Shown: positions 1-9,564 of the stretch, in pieces
Layout of the letters: each line of letters starts with the position of its first letter
Numbering within the stretch: the first letter of the stretch is position 1
Made by a program: the position numbers and the translations under genes
The notes under the pieces: generated by a model
The model's input: only the letters and a program-made list of their open reading frames with translations
Told to the model about the DNA's origin: nothing
The model's database searches: none
Assembly: GCA_027596075.1 (NCBI GenBank)
Contig: JADGJC010000408.1
Location: forward strand, 1-31,154
Length of the DNA stretch: 31,154 nt
Direction of reading: 5' to 3'
Source of the DNA: Rhizophlyctis rosea
Taxonomy: Eukaryota > Chytridiomycota > Chytridiomycetes > Rhizophlyctidales > Rhizophlyctidaceae

Positions 1-1240
1 CCCCCCCGCGGTAACAGCGTAGCAACATCCCGCCCAAGAATCCTTGCCACTAAACACTCACGTAATACCCAGTGATGCCCATAGGGATGGCACTCTTTGT
101 TAGTGACGGATATTTTGATTGAAACAGTCTTACATGAACTACCAAATATGTACCGCCATTCGGCAAGAAGGGAACGTCCGCCTACCGTTACCTTCATCCG
201 CCAGACCCCTACCAGTGCCATGAAGGTCCGTTGTGACAGTGTGTATGAAAAAACAAAACGGAAAGAAGAGGGAAAAGATATCAAGTGAGATTTGTCTAGG
301 ATCAGCGACGTCAGATAAAAACTCACGTTGGTACCAGTGAAACCGCACAGGAATCCTCCCGTCAAGAAAAACTGTGCTTTGTGCCTGTTTGAGAGCGAAG
401 CTTGATCAGTGACTGAAATTGAAGAAGAACGAAACTAATGAAGCACTCACCAGCAGCAAAAGAAAAGTCTAAGCAGGAGAAACGAATCCCCAAATCCATC
501 CCACTAAACTAATTGAATGTCCTTCATCACTAGCGACATGCCTTAGGACACGTCTCCCCCCCGGCTGCAATCTCAACTGTCAAAAACTGTGTATCTGTGT
601 ATATTGGCGTGGGGAGATGCACCATATCGGGAATAGGGAGACGGGATATATGCTGGTGTCTGTCTTTCGTCCACGGGCCGATGGATTGCGTGCAAGTTCG
701 CAGAAGGGTGATTGCGAACAACAAATGGCACACACGGAAAACCAGCGGGGGGAACGAGCAGGCCCGAACTAACCCCAGGCTTAACCCTACCATACGCGCA
801 TCAGTTCCATGACAACCACATAATCCCTCAACATCTATTCTAATACTTCTACTGCTTCTTCGCTCGTGGGAACCTGTATCGGTAATTACTACCTTGAACA
901 AGGTAACAGTAGTGGAAATGGTTCCACTTACAGAGGTCCGAGATAGAACCGAGGTGAATTGGAGTACACCTCACTAGACAACCGCTCGTCCGCGTACGCT
1001 GATGGAACGTTACGGTCAGCATTGAAACAGTGAGACCTCAAAGACTTGGGCGAACTGACGTACCTTACAAGCATAGTGCTGATCGTCGCCTCCAGGCTAT
1101 GCCAGCATTGAGTGTCCAAACGTGTGTGCTATTCGACGTCACGGTCAGCAATATCCTCTCGAAGAAAACCGCGACTGATGGGTCAGACAGGTCTCTTGTT
1201 GTGCGATAGGGAGGAGGTTGGTTGACCTACACGGATGAAA

Positions 1241-1369
1241 GAAAGGAACTGTTGTTTCCGTTAGAGTACGTCTCACCAACGCCGATCCCTACCCAGTAGC
1301 GGCAACCAGCCCGAGGAGGACAGGCACAAATACACGTCCAGGAAAGAAGATGGGTCATGAACGTACCTT
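1241..1369 (-). repeat. Direct repeat copy 1, intron-like on the minus strand
   Basis: This matches 1423-1551 over its whole length, roughly 85-90% by eye. Read on the minus strand it holds a complete intron layout at 1366-1249: donor AAG|GTACGT, a CTAAC branch-like site, then ACAG about a dozen bases later, giving 118 nt. The match extends about 8 bases past the acceptor (TTCCTTTC). No coding frame is convincingly kept between the copies. Confidence 0.75.
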
Positions 1370-1422
1370 AATATCTCAGAGAGTGTATGTTGTTTCTATG
1401 TGAATGTCTAATACGAAGAAGG

Positions 1423-1551
1423 GAAAGGAACTTCTTTTGTTCTTAGAGTATGTCTCACCATCGCCAATCCCTACCCAGTAGCGGCAACCAACCCGAAGGA
1501 GGACAGGCACAAATACACGTCCGGAAAAAGAGATAGGTCATGAACATACCT
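1423..1551 (-). repeat. Direct repeat copy 2, intron-like on the minus strand
   Basis: This is the second copy of the unit at 1241-1369. The minus-strand intron layout spans 1549-1431: donor CAG|GTATGT and a GAAG end, 119 nt. The branch-like CTAAC of copy 1 is CTAAG here, so this copy may splice less well or not at all. The 64 bases between the two intron-like units (1367-1430) would be an exon if both were spliced from one minus-strand transcript. Confidence 0.75.
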
Positions 1552-2269
1552 GATCATTGTTACATGAAGTGAAGGTCGAACATCTTAGGCGAAGCCAAGA
1601 CTGGAAGTTACGAAGAGAGGACATGACGAGAAGAGGTCAGTCGGAAGTCGGAATTTGGATGCGTTGCGTTCCGGTCAATCGTTATTAGTGTCGATGTCGG
1701 TGATGGCCAAGAAAGGAAGGGAAGATTGGCTCTGTCTTTACAGGGGCTTGCCACCCTCATGACAATAAAGTCATGGCGACATGACAGCCTCCCAGCTGCC
1801 CTCACGAACTGAGGGTCGAACATCGCTAGCAGCGAAAAGTAGTCTAATCGAGTGACGAGAGAGAAGTTGATGAGGGACCGCAGTCCGTGGAAACGCCGAA
1901 GAATAACCTGCCCGCCTGCAGGCCCCTGAAAAATTACATGGGGGCATGAGAATGGGGCAGACTATACTGATGAGTGACCCTCCCACCAAAAGCACCTCAA
2001 AAGGGGAGCGGATCCTCACAAACTTGGTTTCGATGACGATATTGAATAGATTGAAGGATTTTAGAGGGGAAAGAAGAGAAGCGGGCTCGGGTGTGGGCTC
2101 TTCCCATGATATGACAGACAGACATCACGCGTCATCCTGGTGCACAAGCCACATGGGCCATTGGGGTGTGAGTGTGAACCCACAAACTGGTTGTTTACTC
2201 CCACAAGTAAACATCGCTACCTCCATAATCTTCCAGCTCGCACCAAAGGAGAACAACAAAAAAAAAACC

Positions 2270-2931
2270 ATGTCTGGTACGTATATGTATGCCAACTACA
2301 GCCGTTGATACCTTTTCACATTGCTGACCACACATTACATCCACTCACACCTCTCCTCTCTCAGCCGCCTACTTCTGGAAAGCCGGGTCGGTCTTGGGTG
2401 CGCTCGGAGTCGGGTTTGCTGCGTTCGGTTCCCACGGTTTGAAGGTAAACACGACCCAAAAGCAAGAGCCCACGCTCCCTTTGCGCGTTTGCACTATCGT
2501 GTCACAGCGAGTCTCTAACATCCAACATTGTGGCAGACAAAGTTGGCAAACGACCCTGACGCAGTCAAGAAGGTTTGTTGACAACCCTTCCCACGTGTTT
2601 CCCAGTTCACCTCCCAATCATATACAAACACACCAACTTACCCTATAACCAGGTCGACAACTGGAAAACAGCCTCCCACTTCCAAATCCTCCACTCCGTA
2701 GCCCTCCTCATCACATCCATAGCCATGCAACGCCCTCCAACCCTCTCCCGTCCAGTCCCCAGATCCTCCTTGGCAGGCTACCTCTTCCTCGCCGGTATGG
2801 CCGGATTCTCTGGTTCAATCTACGGCCTGGTCCTCGACGAACAAAAGAGATTCAGCAAGATCCTCGGTCCCATCACGCCTCTGGGTGGTCTATGCCTAAT
2901 GGGCGGTTGGGCAGCCCTTGCATTCTTGTAA
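2270..2931 (+). CDS. DUF423/TMEM256 family small membrane protein
   Basis: Four exons (2270-2276, 2365-2444, 2537-2572, 2653-2931) give 133 residues, the usual size for the DUF423 (YwdK/TMEM256) family. These are small multi-pass membrane proteins of unknown function. Family hallmarks are present: a first helix with GALGVGFAAFGSHGLK, then HFQILHSVALLI, then LFLAGMAGFSGSIYG, and a last helix in a LGPITPLGGLCLMGGWAALAF context. Four hydrophobic helices are expected. The first exon carries only seven coding bases; the start was chosen because MSAAYFWKAGSVLGAL reads straight into the conserved helix after splicing. All introns are GT-AG and keep the frame. Function is unknown in the family; the family assignment is firm. 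Confidence 0.9.
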
Positions 2932-3085
2932 AATGTCTCCTCAGCGTCATGTACCTATGTAAATACTACATATCGCCGGTCATATGCTTATGACCCATCC
3001 CTCATCTCCCCTGCAACTAATCAACATGACTATATACAAAATTTAATTACGCTATACATATCTGCCACAACCATCCCCCACCCAT

Positions 3086-4533
3086 CTATGTCGGCCTCCA
3101 CGTCCCCTTCCACATATGCTGCACCCTCGCCGCCGGATCCTCAATATGCTTCGAACCCATATCCCCAAATACAGTAGTAAGAACCTGCATCAACCCCGGA
3201 CTGAATGCCGTAATCGGCAACGTCAACACATCTCCGATGATCTTGCCCCTGTCCCCAAACTCCCGCATGGCTTCTGGGTGGACGCCGTTCTCCCGCCAAA
3301 CGGAATACACTGCATCCGTCCAGGGTGCTGGGCCTATGGATGTGGATGGTTACGTCAAACTTACTTTGCAGATTCCTCATGAGGTGATGTTATGGAGGTT
3401 ACCTGTGACTTTCGGCGCATCATACGTCGATAGTATACTCGTGTCCCACTTCCCCTTCACGCGGTACACCTTCGTTATCCGTTTGAACACATTAGCCGCA
3501 GCACGTGAAGGAATCGGATGGAACGGTGTTGATGCCATCGTCCATTGAACTATTTGCATCGGTCTGTTGCAACGTGTGAGTCGCACGCCCAACGCATCAA
3601 CCAAAAGGCCAACATGCACTTACGCGTGATAATAAATCTGCCAATCCGTCCTATTTTTAGGCACATCCGTCTCCACCCCTCCAATAAACATAATCGTATT
3701 GTCCGACACCTTCTGGTACGTCCGTTCCACATCACCATACTTGTACTTCCACTCAGCCATGTCGATGTCCTCCACCCACGTATCTATGGGTCGCAAGCAT
3801 ATTGTGTCCGTATCTGTGTACTGCGTGGGATCCTCATCAATACCCAAACAGCAGGATGTCCTCGCTCCAAAAGGGCTGATAACATACCACACCCCCAAAA
3901 CTCGCCAAAACAAGATACCGAAACACATCCGCCCTCATAACATTCTGGGGCATCTTCTTCCAAACACTCCACCAACTCGGATACATCGTCTTAACAAACT
4001 CATCCATATCCCCATCATCCCACAACAAATGCACGTATTCCGGATTCTTCTCCCTCCAACTCCGGATGCTCTGAACAACATGTTTCTCCTTTTCGTTCTT
4101 TTCTGAAAGTTTGCTGGTGCGCCAGGTTTGGTGGATAATTTTTGGGATTAAGGTGCGGGGTATTGTGTTTTGCGGGGAGGGGTCGGCGAAGAAGAAGGAG
4201 GCGGATTTGGCGGCTTGGAGGACGGTGGTGGGGTGGGCGGGGTCGTAGCCGAAGGGGAAGGTGGGGTTGATGTTTGAGTTTAGTTTTAGTTTGTTTCGGG
4301 GGAATATCCAACCTGGGAAAGTGTCAGTGGGCAGGTTGTCGGGAGGGAAGGGGTGTGGAAATTGTTTACAAACCCTTCACTTCCTCCGTGCCATCGGCAA
4401 CCACCTCAGGTTCTTCATACCAGCCGCGAACTACCTCCGGTGTCTCATTCGACAGTGGTCGCGAGGACCAAAGCAAAAAGCCAAAGAGTATGCAACCCAC
4501 AACCAATACGATCGCTCGGCGTGATACTGCCAT
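3086..4533 (-). CDS. GT32 family glycosyltransferase (Och1-like, type II membrane)
   Basis: Five exons (4533-4374, 4312-3888, 3820-3624, 3563-3403, 3333-3086) give 396 residues. A short basic N-terminus and a hydrophobic segment at about residues 7-24 form a Golgi signal anchor. The catalytic domain follows, with IPKIIHQTWRTS, then HLLWDDGDM, then MRADVFRYLVLASFGGVYTD. The DXD sugar-nucleotide/metal motif is DTD at 198-200, made by splicing exon 2 to exon 3. TGPAPWTDAVYSVW near the C-terminus is the other family block. This is the Gly_transf_sug fold of Och1 (alpha-1,6-mannosyltransferase) and MIPC synthase subunits; GDP-mannose is the likely donor, but acceptor and exact enzyme cannot be fixed. 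A luminal Golgi role in N-glycan or glycolipid mannosylation is inferred. Every junction keeps frame, so the gene looks intact. Confidence 0.88.
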
Positions 4534-5462
4534 CGTTGGAACACCACTACGGAGGCACGTGAGATTGCTGGAAGTTTGTCGCCACACAGTCTTGGAGCGG
4601 CACGATGCGGTAAGCAGGTGAGTAGGAAAACGTCTTCAAAAGTCAGCAGCTTGTCGATGGAATTGGCGGAAGGCGATGTAGATTGGCGGAAAGCGGCGTG
4701 AGAGGAAAGAAGAATGTTGAAATGGTTCTTGGCATCCAAACTTGCAACCCGCACGATCAGGAATGGGCAAATGAAAGTTGGTACCAGGACCCCAGGGTCT
4801 TGGATGGCTCTATCGCAAAACTTCAACGAACTAGCAGGTCTTATCTTGACAAAATTCCATATTTGACGGCACAGCGGGACTTTAACAAAGTGTAAAGAAT
4901 GAAGTCATCATTTCTTGGAACCGTTCCACCATGAATTTCAATCCGGTGCCCCATCAATGCAGTTACAAATTCGGTGCAGCTCGGCGATTTAAGCTTGATG
5001 CAGCTTAAGACGTTGTCGCGCCGCAGAATCCTGAAGTCTTCAAAACATGGCATGTTCAGACATGGCTTTCATACGCGTTTTCTCAAATATCGAGTTGTGT
5101 CCAGCAGGATCCTATTTGAAAGTTCAGAAGCTTGCAGGGGGCACAAGAGATACTTACCAGATGAAGTCACAAGTCTCTTGCGCCGAAGATACTTTATCAG
5201 ATAGTGACATCATGCAATGCCTACATACCACTGGAGGCTTCAACCATACAAGAGTGATCGGGATCGATTGTCATCCAAGAGGCTACGTCGCAGGGAGGAT
5301 TCCTGATGGCAACTACAGAAGTCAAAACACTTCTTCTTTGCCAACAAACAGTGGTAGCCCTGCAGTGTTGACTGCCTTTCATTACAACACATCCATGGAA
5401 ATGCGGAAAGCCAACTCGAGCAAACTTTCAATCGTCTCCAACAAACACAAAAAATAATATAT
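4534..5462. other. Intergenic region between two minus-strand genes
   Basis: This is the upstream region of the GT32 gene and the downstream region of the rhodanese gene. A 136-codon open frame at 5047-5457 (+) shows no family similarity, no obvious domain and no upstream splice-supported extension, so it is not called. Nothing else is recognised. Confidence 0.5.
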
Positions 5463-6354
5463 TTATCTGTCGTAACGGACGTAGAACGAGCCCTGTTTGC
5501 GGAGTTGGTCCTTTTCATGTGCGAAGTACTCCACGCGGTCTGCAAATCGTTTTGTATGAGCATCCACCTTACATACGGAGAGATCATTACCACGAGAAAG
5601 CTTACCAGCATATACCCGGCTGTTCTTCAACACCTTGTAACCCTCGCTCTCCCACTTGCTTAGCCCACCCTGCAAGCTGTACACGTTCTGGTAGCCCATC
5701 TGTTTAAGACTGTCCGCCGCTACTATGGATCGGTTGCCACCGGAGCAGTAGAGGATGATTACATCGAAGTTGTCTGGTACGTATTGTTCCTATACCGGGG
5801 AAGAAAGTCTGTCGGATGACCGCCGGATAAAAAGTTGAAATGACGACTCCCTATCCAACTCACAATATCCCTCTCCAAGTTCCCACGACCAGTGTACAAA
5901 GCGTATGGAAGTGCGTTCTTGTTCCATTCGTCCGTTTCCCTAAAAATGATGGTTATGTCAATACTTGGCATGCATATGACAGTCCCGCGGTTTTAAAGTC
6001 GTATTACCGAACGTCCAAAATGTGGAAGGACGGAGGGGGTCCGTCAGCTCCAATTTTGTCGTGCAACTCCTTTGGTGAGATTTCCTTCACTTCTGTTCGT
6101 AGTTTGTTTACGAATTCGGTGAATAAAGGGCCGCGTGCCGGTAGTGACTAAAAATAAAAGGATGTAGGTTGGAAGTCGGGCCAGTTGCGGTGTCTGCTCT
6201 TCAAGCTTACCTGAGAGAAACACCGGACGGGAACGGGGGTCTGGGTGGGCAAGAGAAAAAAGGTTGGAAAGTGAAATTCAGAGATCCATTGTTTGAGCTG
6301 GAGGCGCACCTGACGCACCGCCCGCGATAGGGCGTTTCTTGTTGCTGGCAGCAT
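5463..6354 (-). CDS. Single-domain rhodanese sulfurtransferase, probably mitochondrial
   Basis: Five exons (6354-6211, 6147-6008, 5939-5864, 5789-5606, 5539-5463) give 206 residues. The first exon encodes an Arg-rich, nearly acid-free N-terminus (MLPATRNALSRAVRQVRLQL) that looks like a mitochondrial presequence. The rhodanese fold follows: ELHDKIG, then FHILDVRETDEW, a GRGNLERDIEQYV segment, the active-site loop LYCSGGNRS with the persulfide-forming Cys, and MGYQNVYSLQGGLSKWESEG. Intron 3 ends at TATAG (5790); the later CAG puts the frame into a stop. A longer start at 6519 is in frame but adds unconserved sequence and runs close to the divergent UBA4 leader. The family moves sulfane sulfur to thiophilic acceptors; the physiological acceptor is unknown. 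Confidence 0.87.
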
Positions 6355-6636
6355 AGGGATTGGCGGACGCAGAGTGGATGGAGAGGGGAATTGGTGGGGT
6401 AAATGGGGCTGCCAGACATTCTTTGGCAGTTGGAAAGCGCCATGGAGATAGATCACAGATGTCGACAAAGCACGTGGTTGTTTAAATAAGGCTGCGCCGC
6501 AAAACGGCTGTGCCACCATTAAGGGAAGGGGTTGGCCAAAAATAGCCTTGCCTTCTCCACTTTACCCATTCTTCCCAATCTTCCCCAAGTTCCCCCGCTT
6601 CACTTTCCTGCCGTTTTTTCACACACTCAGCATAAT
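6355..6636. promoter_or_regulatory. Shared divergent promoter interval, rhodanese and UBA4
   Basis: The rhodanese gene (-) and UBA4 (+) start 282 bp apart and point away from each other, so both core promoters and leaders must lie here. No clear TATA box or known operator is seen. Pyrimidine-rich sequence just before the UBA4 start is typical of a fungal leader. The boundary depends on the rhodanese start chosen. Confidence 0.5.
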
Positions 6637-8597
6637 ATGACGCAGTCGGCAGAAGCTCTTCAAGCCGAACTAGATCGGCTACGTGCGGAAAACGATGAGT
6701 TGAAAGCTCTCCTGCGGGCTGGCACTTCCAACGCCAGCACGCCTCAGCAACACACATCATCTGGGCTTCCACGTACACAACTCTCCAATGCTGAAATCGC
6801 CCGCTTCAGTAGGCAGCTCCTCATGCCGGAAATTGGGGTCCAAGGTAACGGACCGTACAAGGCAGCACTATGCAGCCTTCTGTGGTAGGCGTTCACGTCG
6901 ATAACCTCCTGTCAGGACAGCTTAACCTCCTGAACTCTTCTGTTCTTGTCGTTGGAGCGGGTGGACTTGGCGCGCCAGTAATCATGTATCTTGCAGCTGC
7001 AGGAATAGGTGGGTGGGTCGCCTATTCTCGTGCTTGAACTTCTGCTTACGCAAGGTGCAGGACGGTTGGGCATTGTGGATTATGATGCTGTTGAAGCGAG
7101 CAACCTCCAAAGACAGATCATACACGATGAAACGAAAGTTGGTGTACCGAAAGCCGAATCTGCAAAGATGACAGTAGAGAAGTACGTTGGAAGGACGCGT
7201 CGATCATGCTGAACACCTATCTGACTGATATGTAAACAAACAGGCTGACATCCTTCTGCGAATGTACAACACATAACGTAGTGTTCGACAGTTCCAATGC
7301 ATTACCGATCATCCAAAAGTACGACATTGTCGTCGACGCAACAGATAACGTTGCGACCAGATATCTGCTGAATGATGCTTGTATTTTGAGCGGGAAGGTG
7401 CTCGTTTCCGGCAGCGCATTACGAATGGATGGACAGGTGAGATTCAAGGTGTTATCCAGTAACCGCATTCAGCTCAGGATCTTACGATGATGGCATCGAC
7501 AGTTAACCGTATACAACTACCAAGGGGGACCATGTTATCGATGTATCTTCCCGAAACCTCCACCACCTGAGACAGTCACAAATTGCAGCGATGGTGGAGT
7601 GCTGGGTGTAGGTTAGTGTCCCGCATGAACAGACAGGTACCGTACACAGACACTCACATCAACCCGTCAAAAGTCCCTGGTATAATAGGTTGCATGCAAG
7701 CCCTAGAAGTAATAAAAATAGCGAGCGGCATCGGCAGTACGTCCACATCTAGAACCCGCTAATGACTGCCGTCACTAACTGCTGGTCACAGCCAGCTATG
7801 CTCAAAAGATGCTTATCTTCGACGCAGTCTTCGGCACATTCCGGCAAATCAAACTGCGAGGCCGGAACACGGAGTGTGCTGTTTGCGGTGATAACCCGAG
7901 CATAAAGGAGCTGATCGATTACGTCCAATTCTGCGGAGCGGCGGCCACTGACAAGGTTCGAGTCCCGATTTCAATTGAACTCCGCAATAAGCACTCACAA
8001 CCTTTTAATTGCACAATCAGACGCCCTCGCAACGCATTCTAACGGCTGAGGAGAGAGTTTCATGTCAGGTATGCACGTGCTCAAGAGCTGTAATCATCGA
8101 TTCAATGTGCCTGACAACGATCTCCAGTCATATTACGACCTTGTGGAAGCCAATGAGCCCCATGTGCTTCTGGACGTCCGAGAAACCGTACAATATAACA
8201 TTTGCGCGTTGCCTGGATCAATACGTGAGTTTGGTCAGGAGAATGCTCTTGCTTTGTCGTAACTCATTTGCGAGTTTAGATATACCGTGGAAGGACTTGG
8301 AGAAGCGGATCGACGAAGTCCAGGTCGCAGCATCCAATACAAAAATTACAGATTCCCCATTATCAAATACTGCAGAATCGCATTTACCTGGTATGTTCTC
8401 AAGGAAAAAGTTGAAATCTTGAGGATGAGTGCTAACATCTTACATTTCTATCAGTTTACGTCGTCTGCAGACTAGGCAACGACTCCCAGCTGGCTGTTCA
8501 GCTTTTGAAACAGCGAGGACTGAAGGACGTGAAGGATATTGTGGGCGGATTGGAGAGATGGGCTAGAGATGTTGATCCTACTTTTCCCACATATTGA
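6637..8597 (+). CDS. UBA4: Uba4/MOCS3-type E1-like adenylyltransferase-sulfurtransferase
   Basis: Eleven exons (6637-6844, 6916-7008, 7061-7181, 7244-7436, 7503-7611, 7674-7736, 7792-7955, 8021-8068, 8128-8224, 8280-8390, 8455-8597) give 449 residues, the usual family length. In the family, Uba4 adenylates the C-terminus of the ubiquitin-like Urm1 and loads it with sulfur for wobble-uridine thiolation of tRNA and for urmylation; MOCS3 also serves molybdopterin synthase. Visible features are an N-terminal coiled coil (about 5-27), ATP-binding GAGGLG (83-88), zinc CxxC pairs at C216/C219 and C291/C294, the E1-type Cys at C233 in [10 protein letters not shown], and a C-terminal rhodanese domain with LLDVRETVQ and the persulfide Cys C407 in CRLGNDSQ. 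All catalytic residues are present and all junctions keep frame. A cytosolic location is expected. Confidence 0.94.
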
Positions 8598-8802
8598 TCA
8601 TGATTGTGAATATTTTGTGATGCGAAGCCCCATGATGGAACTATGACTTGGAACTGATCAGGATGGAGGGTCGCTGAACATCGTGCGAAGCTCATGACCA
8701 ACTATCAGTCAGCTTCCACATTCAGATTCACAACAGTATGTCCAGGAGTGATCAGGTATTAGGTATATTACAAGAATTCAGCTATGCCATCACGCATACT
8801 GC

Positions 8803-9075
8803 TCAATGCTTCCTCTGTTGATTCCGGGCAGCATCCTCCACCTTCTCAGCAGCCTTTTGACCGGTAGATCCAACGGCACCGCGCTCTATTGGTGGGACGG
8901 ATATTATGTCAATATCTCACGTGGCAGTATGATCGCACAATGCCAACATACCAGTGAACTGCTTGCCAATGGAGCCTTGCGCGGAGAAGGGTCCGCCGAC
9001 CTCCTTGTCGATCTTGGATCCAATCGATCCCTTCTCGGTGAACTTTTGACCAATGCTTCCGTCTGCCTTGAACGC
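8803..9075 (-). CDS. Small glycine-repeat protein, 5' end unresolved
   Basis: Two exons (9075-8952 and 8885-8803) read through a phase-1 GT-AG intron and encode at least 69 residues. The peptide consists of G-[SA]-[IV]-G repeats: DGSIGQKFTEKGSIGSK, GPFSAQGSIGKQFTERGAVG, and a charged tail ending NQQRKH. I recall similar short repeat proteins of unknown function in fungi but cannot name a family. The start is the problem. Reading upstream, an ATG at 9120 is in frame but a TAG sits exactly before the first conserved codon (9076-9078). That TAG also forms a good intron acceptor (CTCTGATTAG), so either a short first exon lies upstream of 9120 or the gene is interrupted. No function is assigned. 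Confidence 0.65.
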
Positions 9076-9225
9076 CTAATCAGAGGCAAGGGAGGGCGGA
9101 AGGTTAGATGTTGTTGCCATGGGCAAATGTTGGGAGTTGCTGCAACCATGATCCCTGAACCGTCATGAGCACAGCCGAATTGTGCTGTTAAGACACATCC
9201 CGGCCATCTTTAAGGAAGCCGCCAC

Positions 9226-9564
9226 ATGGCGCCGCGCCGTCTACTTAGAAAATATGATATTTTGCATATCTACTTTTATTGCTCAACATGGCTTCTTGTC
9301 TCTGCCGCCCTCCGTCTCAAAATCCGAAATATGCAGACCCATCAAACACTTGCCTTAGCAGCGTTCTTGACGGTTTGCAAGGGGTCGGAGGGGTTAGAAG
9401 GGTTAGAGGCGCGGCCGGTGGAGGATTGGAAAGATGGGTTTGCGGCTCCGCGTTGGGACAAGGCGCGGGCAGATGAGGAGAAGAGGCGGGTGGCGATGCG
9501 GGAAGACATGGTTGAATTCGTTGATAAAATGTGTGGTGGGAAGTTTGAAGGTTTGCTTTGTTGA
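9226..9564 (+). CDS. Hypothetical protein, weakly supported
   Basis: A single open frame of 112 codons with no recognised family. The second half, with a possible internal start at 9331, has a hydrophobic stretch (TLALAAFLTV) followed by a charged, helix-prone segment (RWDKARADEEKRRVAMREDM), a composition more like coding sequence than noise. It is divergent from the small glycine-repeat gene. No intron is needed and no homologue is recalled, so this may still be spurious. Confidence 0.3.
   Translation: MAPRRLLRKYDILHIYFYCSTWLLVSAALRLKIRNMQTHQTLALAAFLTVCKGSEGLEGLEARPVEDWKDGFAAPRWDKARADEEKRRVAMREDMVEFVDKMCGGKFEGLLC

Larger units (their letters stand above)
1..2269. other. Gene-poor region with no recognisable gene
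   Basis: No reading frame here resembles a known family, and the short open frames on both strands do not join into a convincing spliced gene. The main structure is a pair of direct repeats at about 1241-1369 and 1423-1551. A shorter similarity joins the minus-strand sequence around 1583 and around 1823, each beginning ATGTTCGACC. Several minus-strand GTACGT or GTATGT motifs look like splice donors, so an untranslated or decayed spliced transcript is possible. The right end holds the 5' leader of the DUF423 gene. Confidence 0.6.

Noticed and set aside
1241..1551. The paired repeats as a CRISPR array or a C/D snoRNA pair
   Set aside because: There are only two long copies, without regular short repeat-spacer structure and without clear C and D boxes; the intron layout explains the ends better.
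1946..2308. 120-codon plus-strand open frame before the DUF423 gene
   Set aside because: It runs through the DUF423 start and its first intron in another frame, with no recognisable domain.
5047..5457. 136-codon plus-strand open frame downstream of the rhodanese gene
   Set aside because: No family resemblance or supporting context; likely chance.
5771..5789. CAG acceptor just before ACAACTTCG in the rhodanese gene
   Set aside because: It puts the downstream frame into TAA. The TATAG acceptor at 5790 gives continuous EQYVPDNFDVIILYCSGG.
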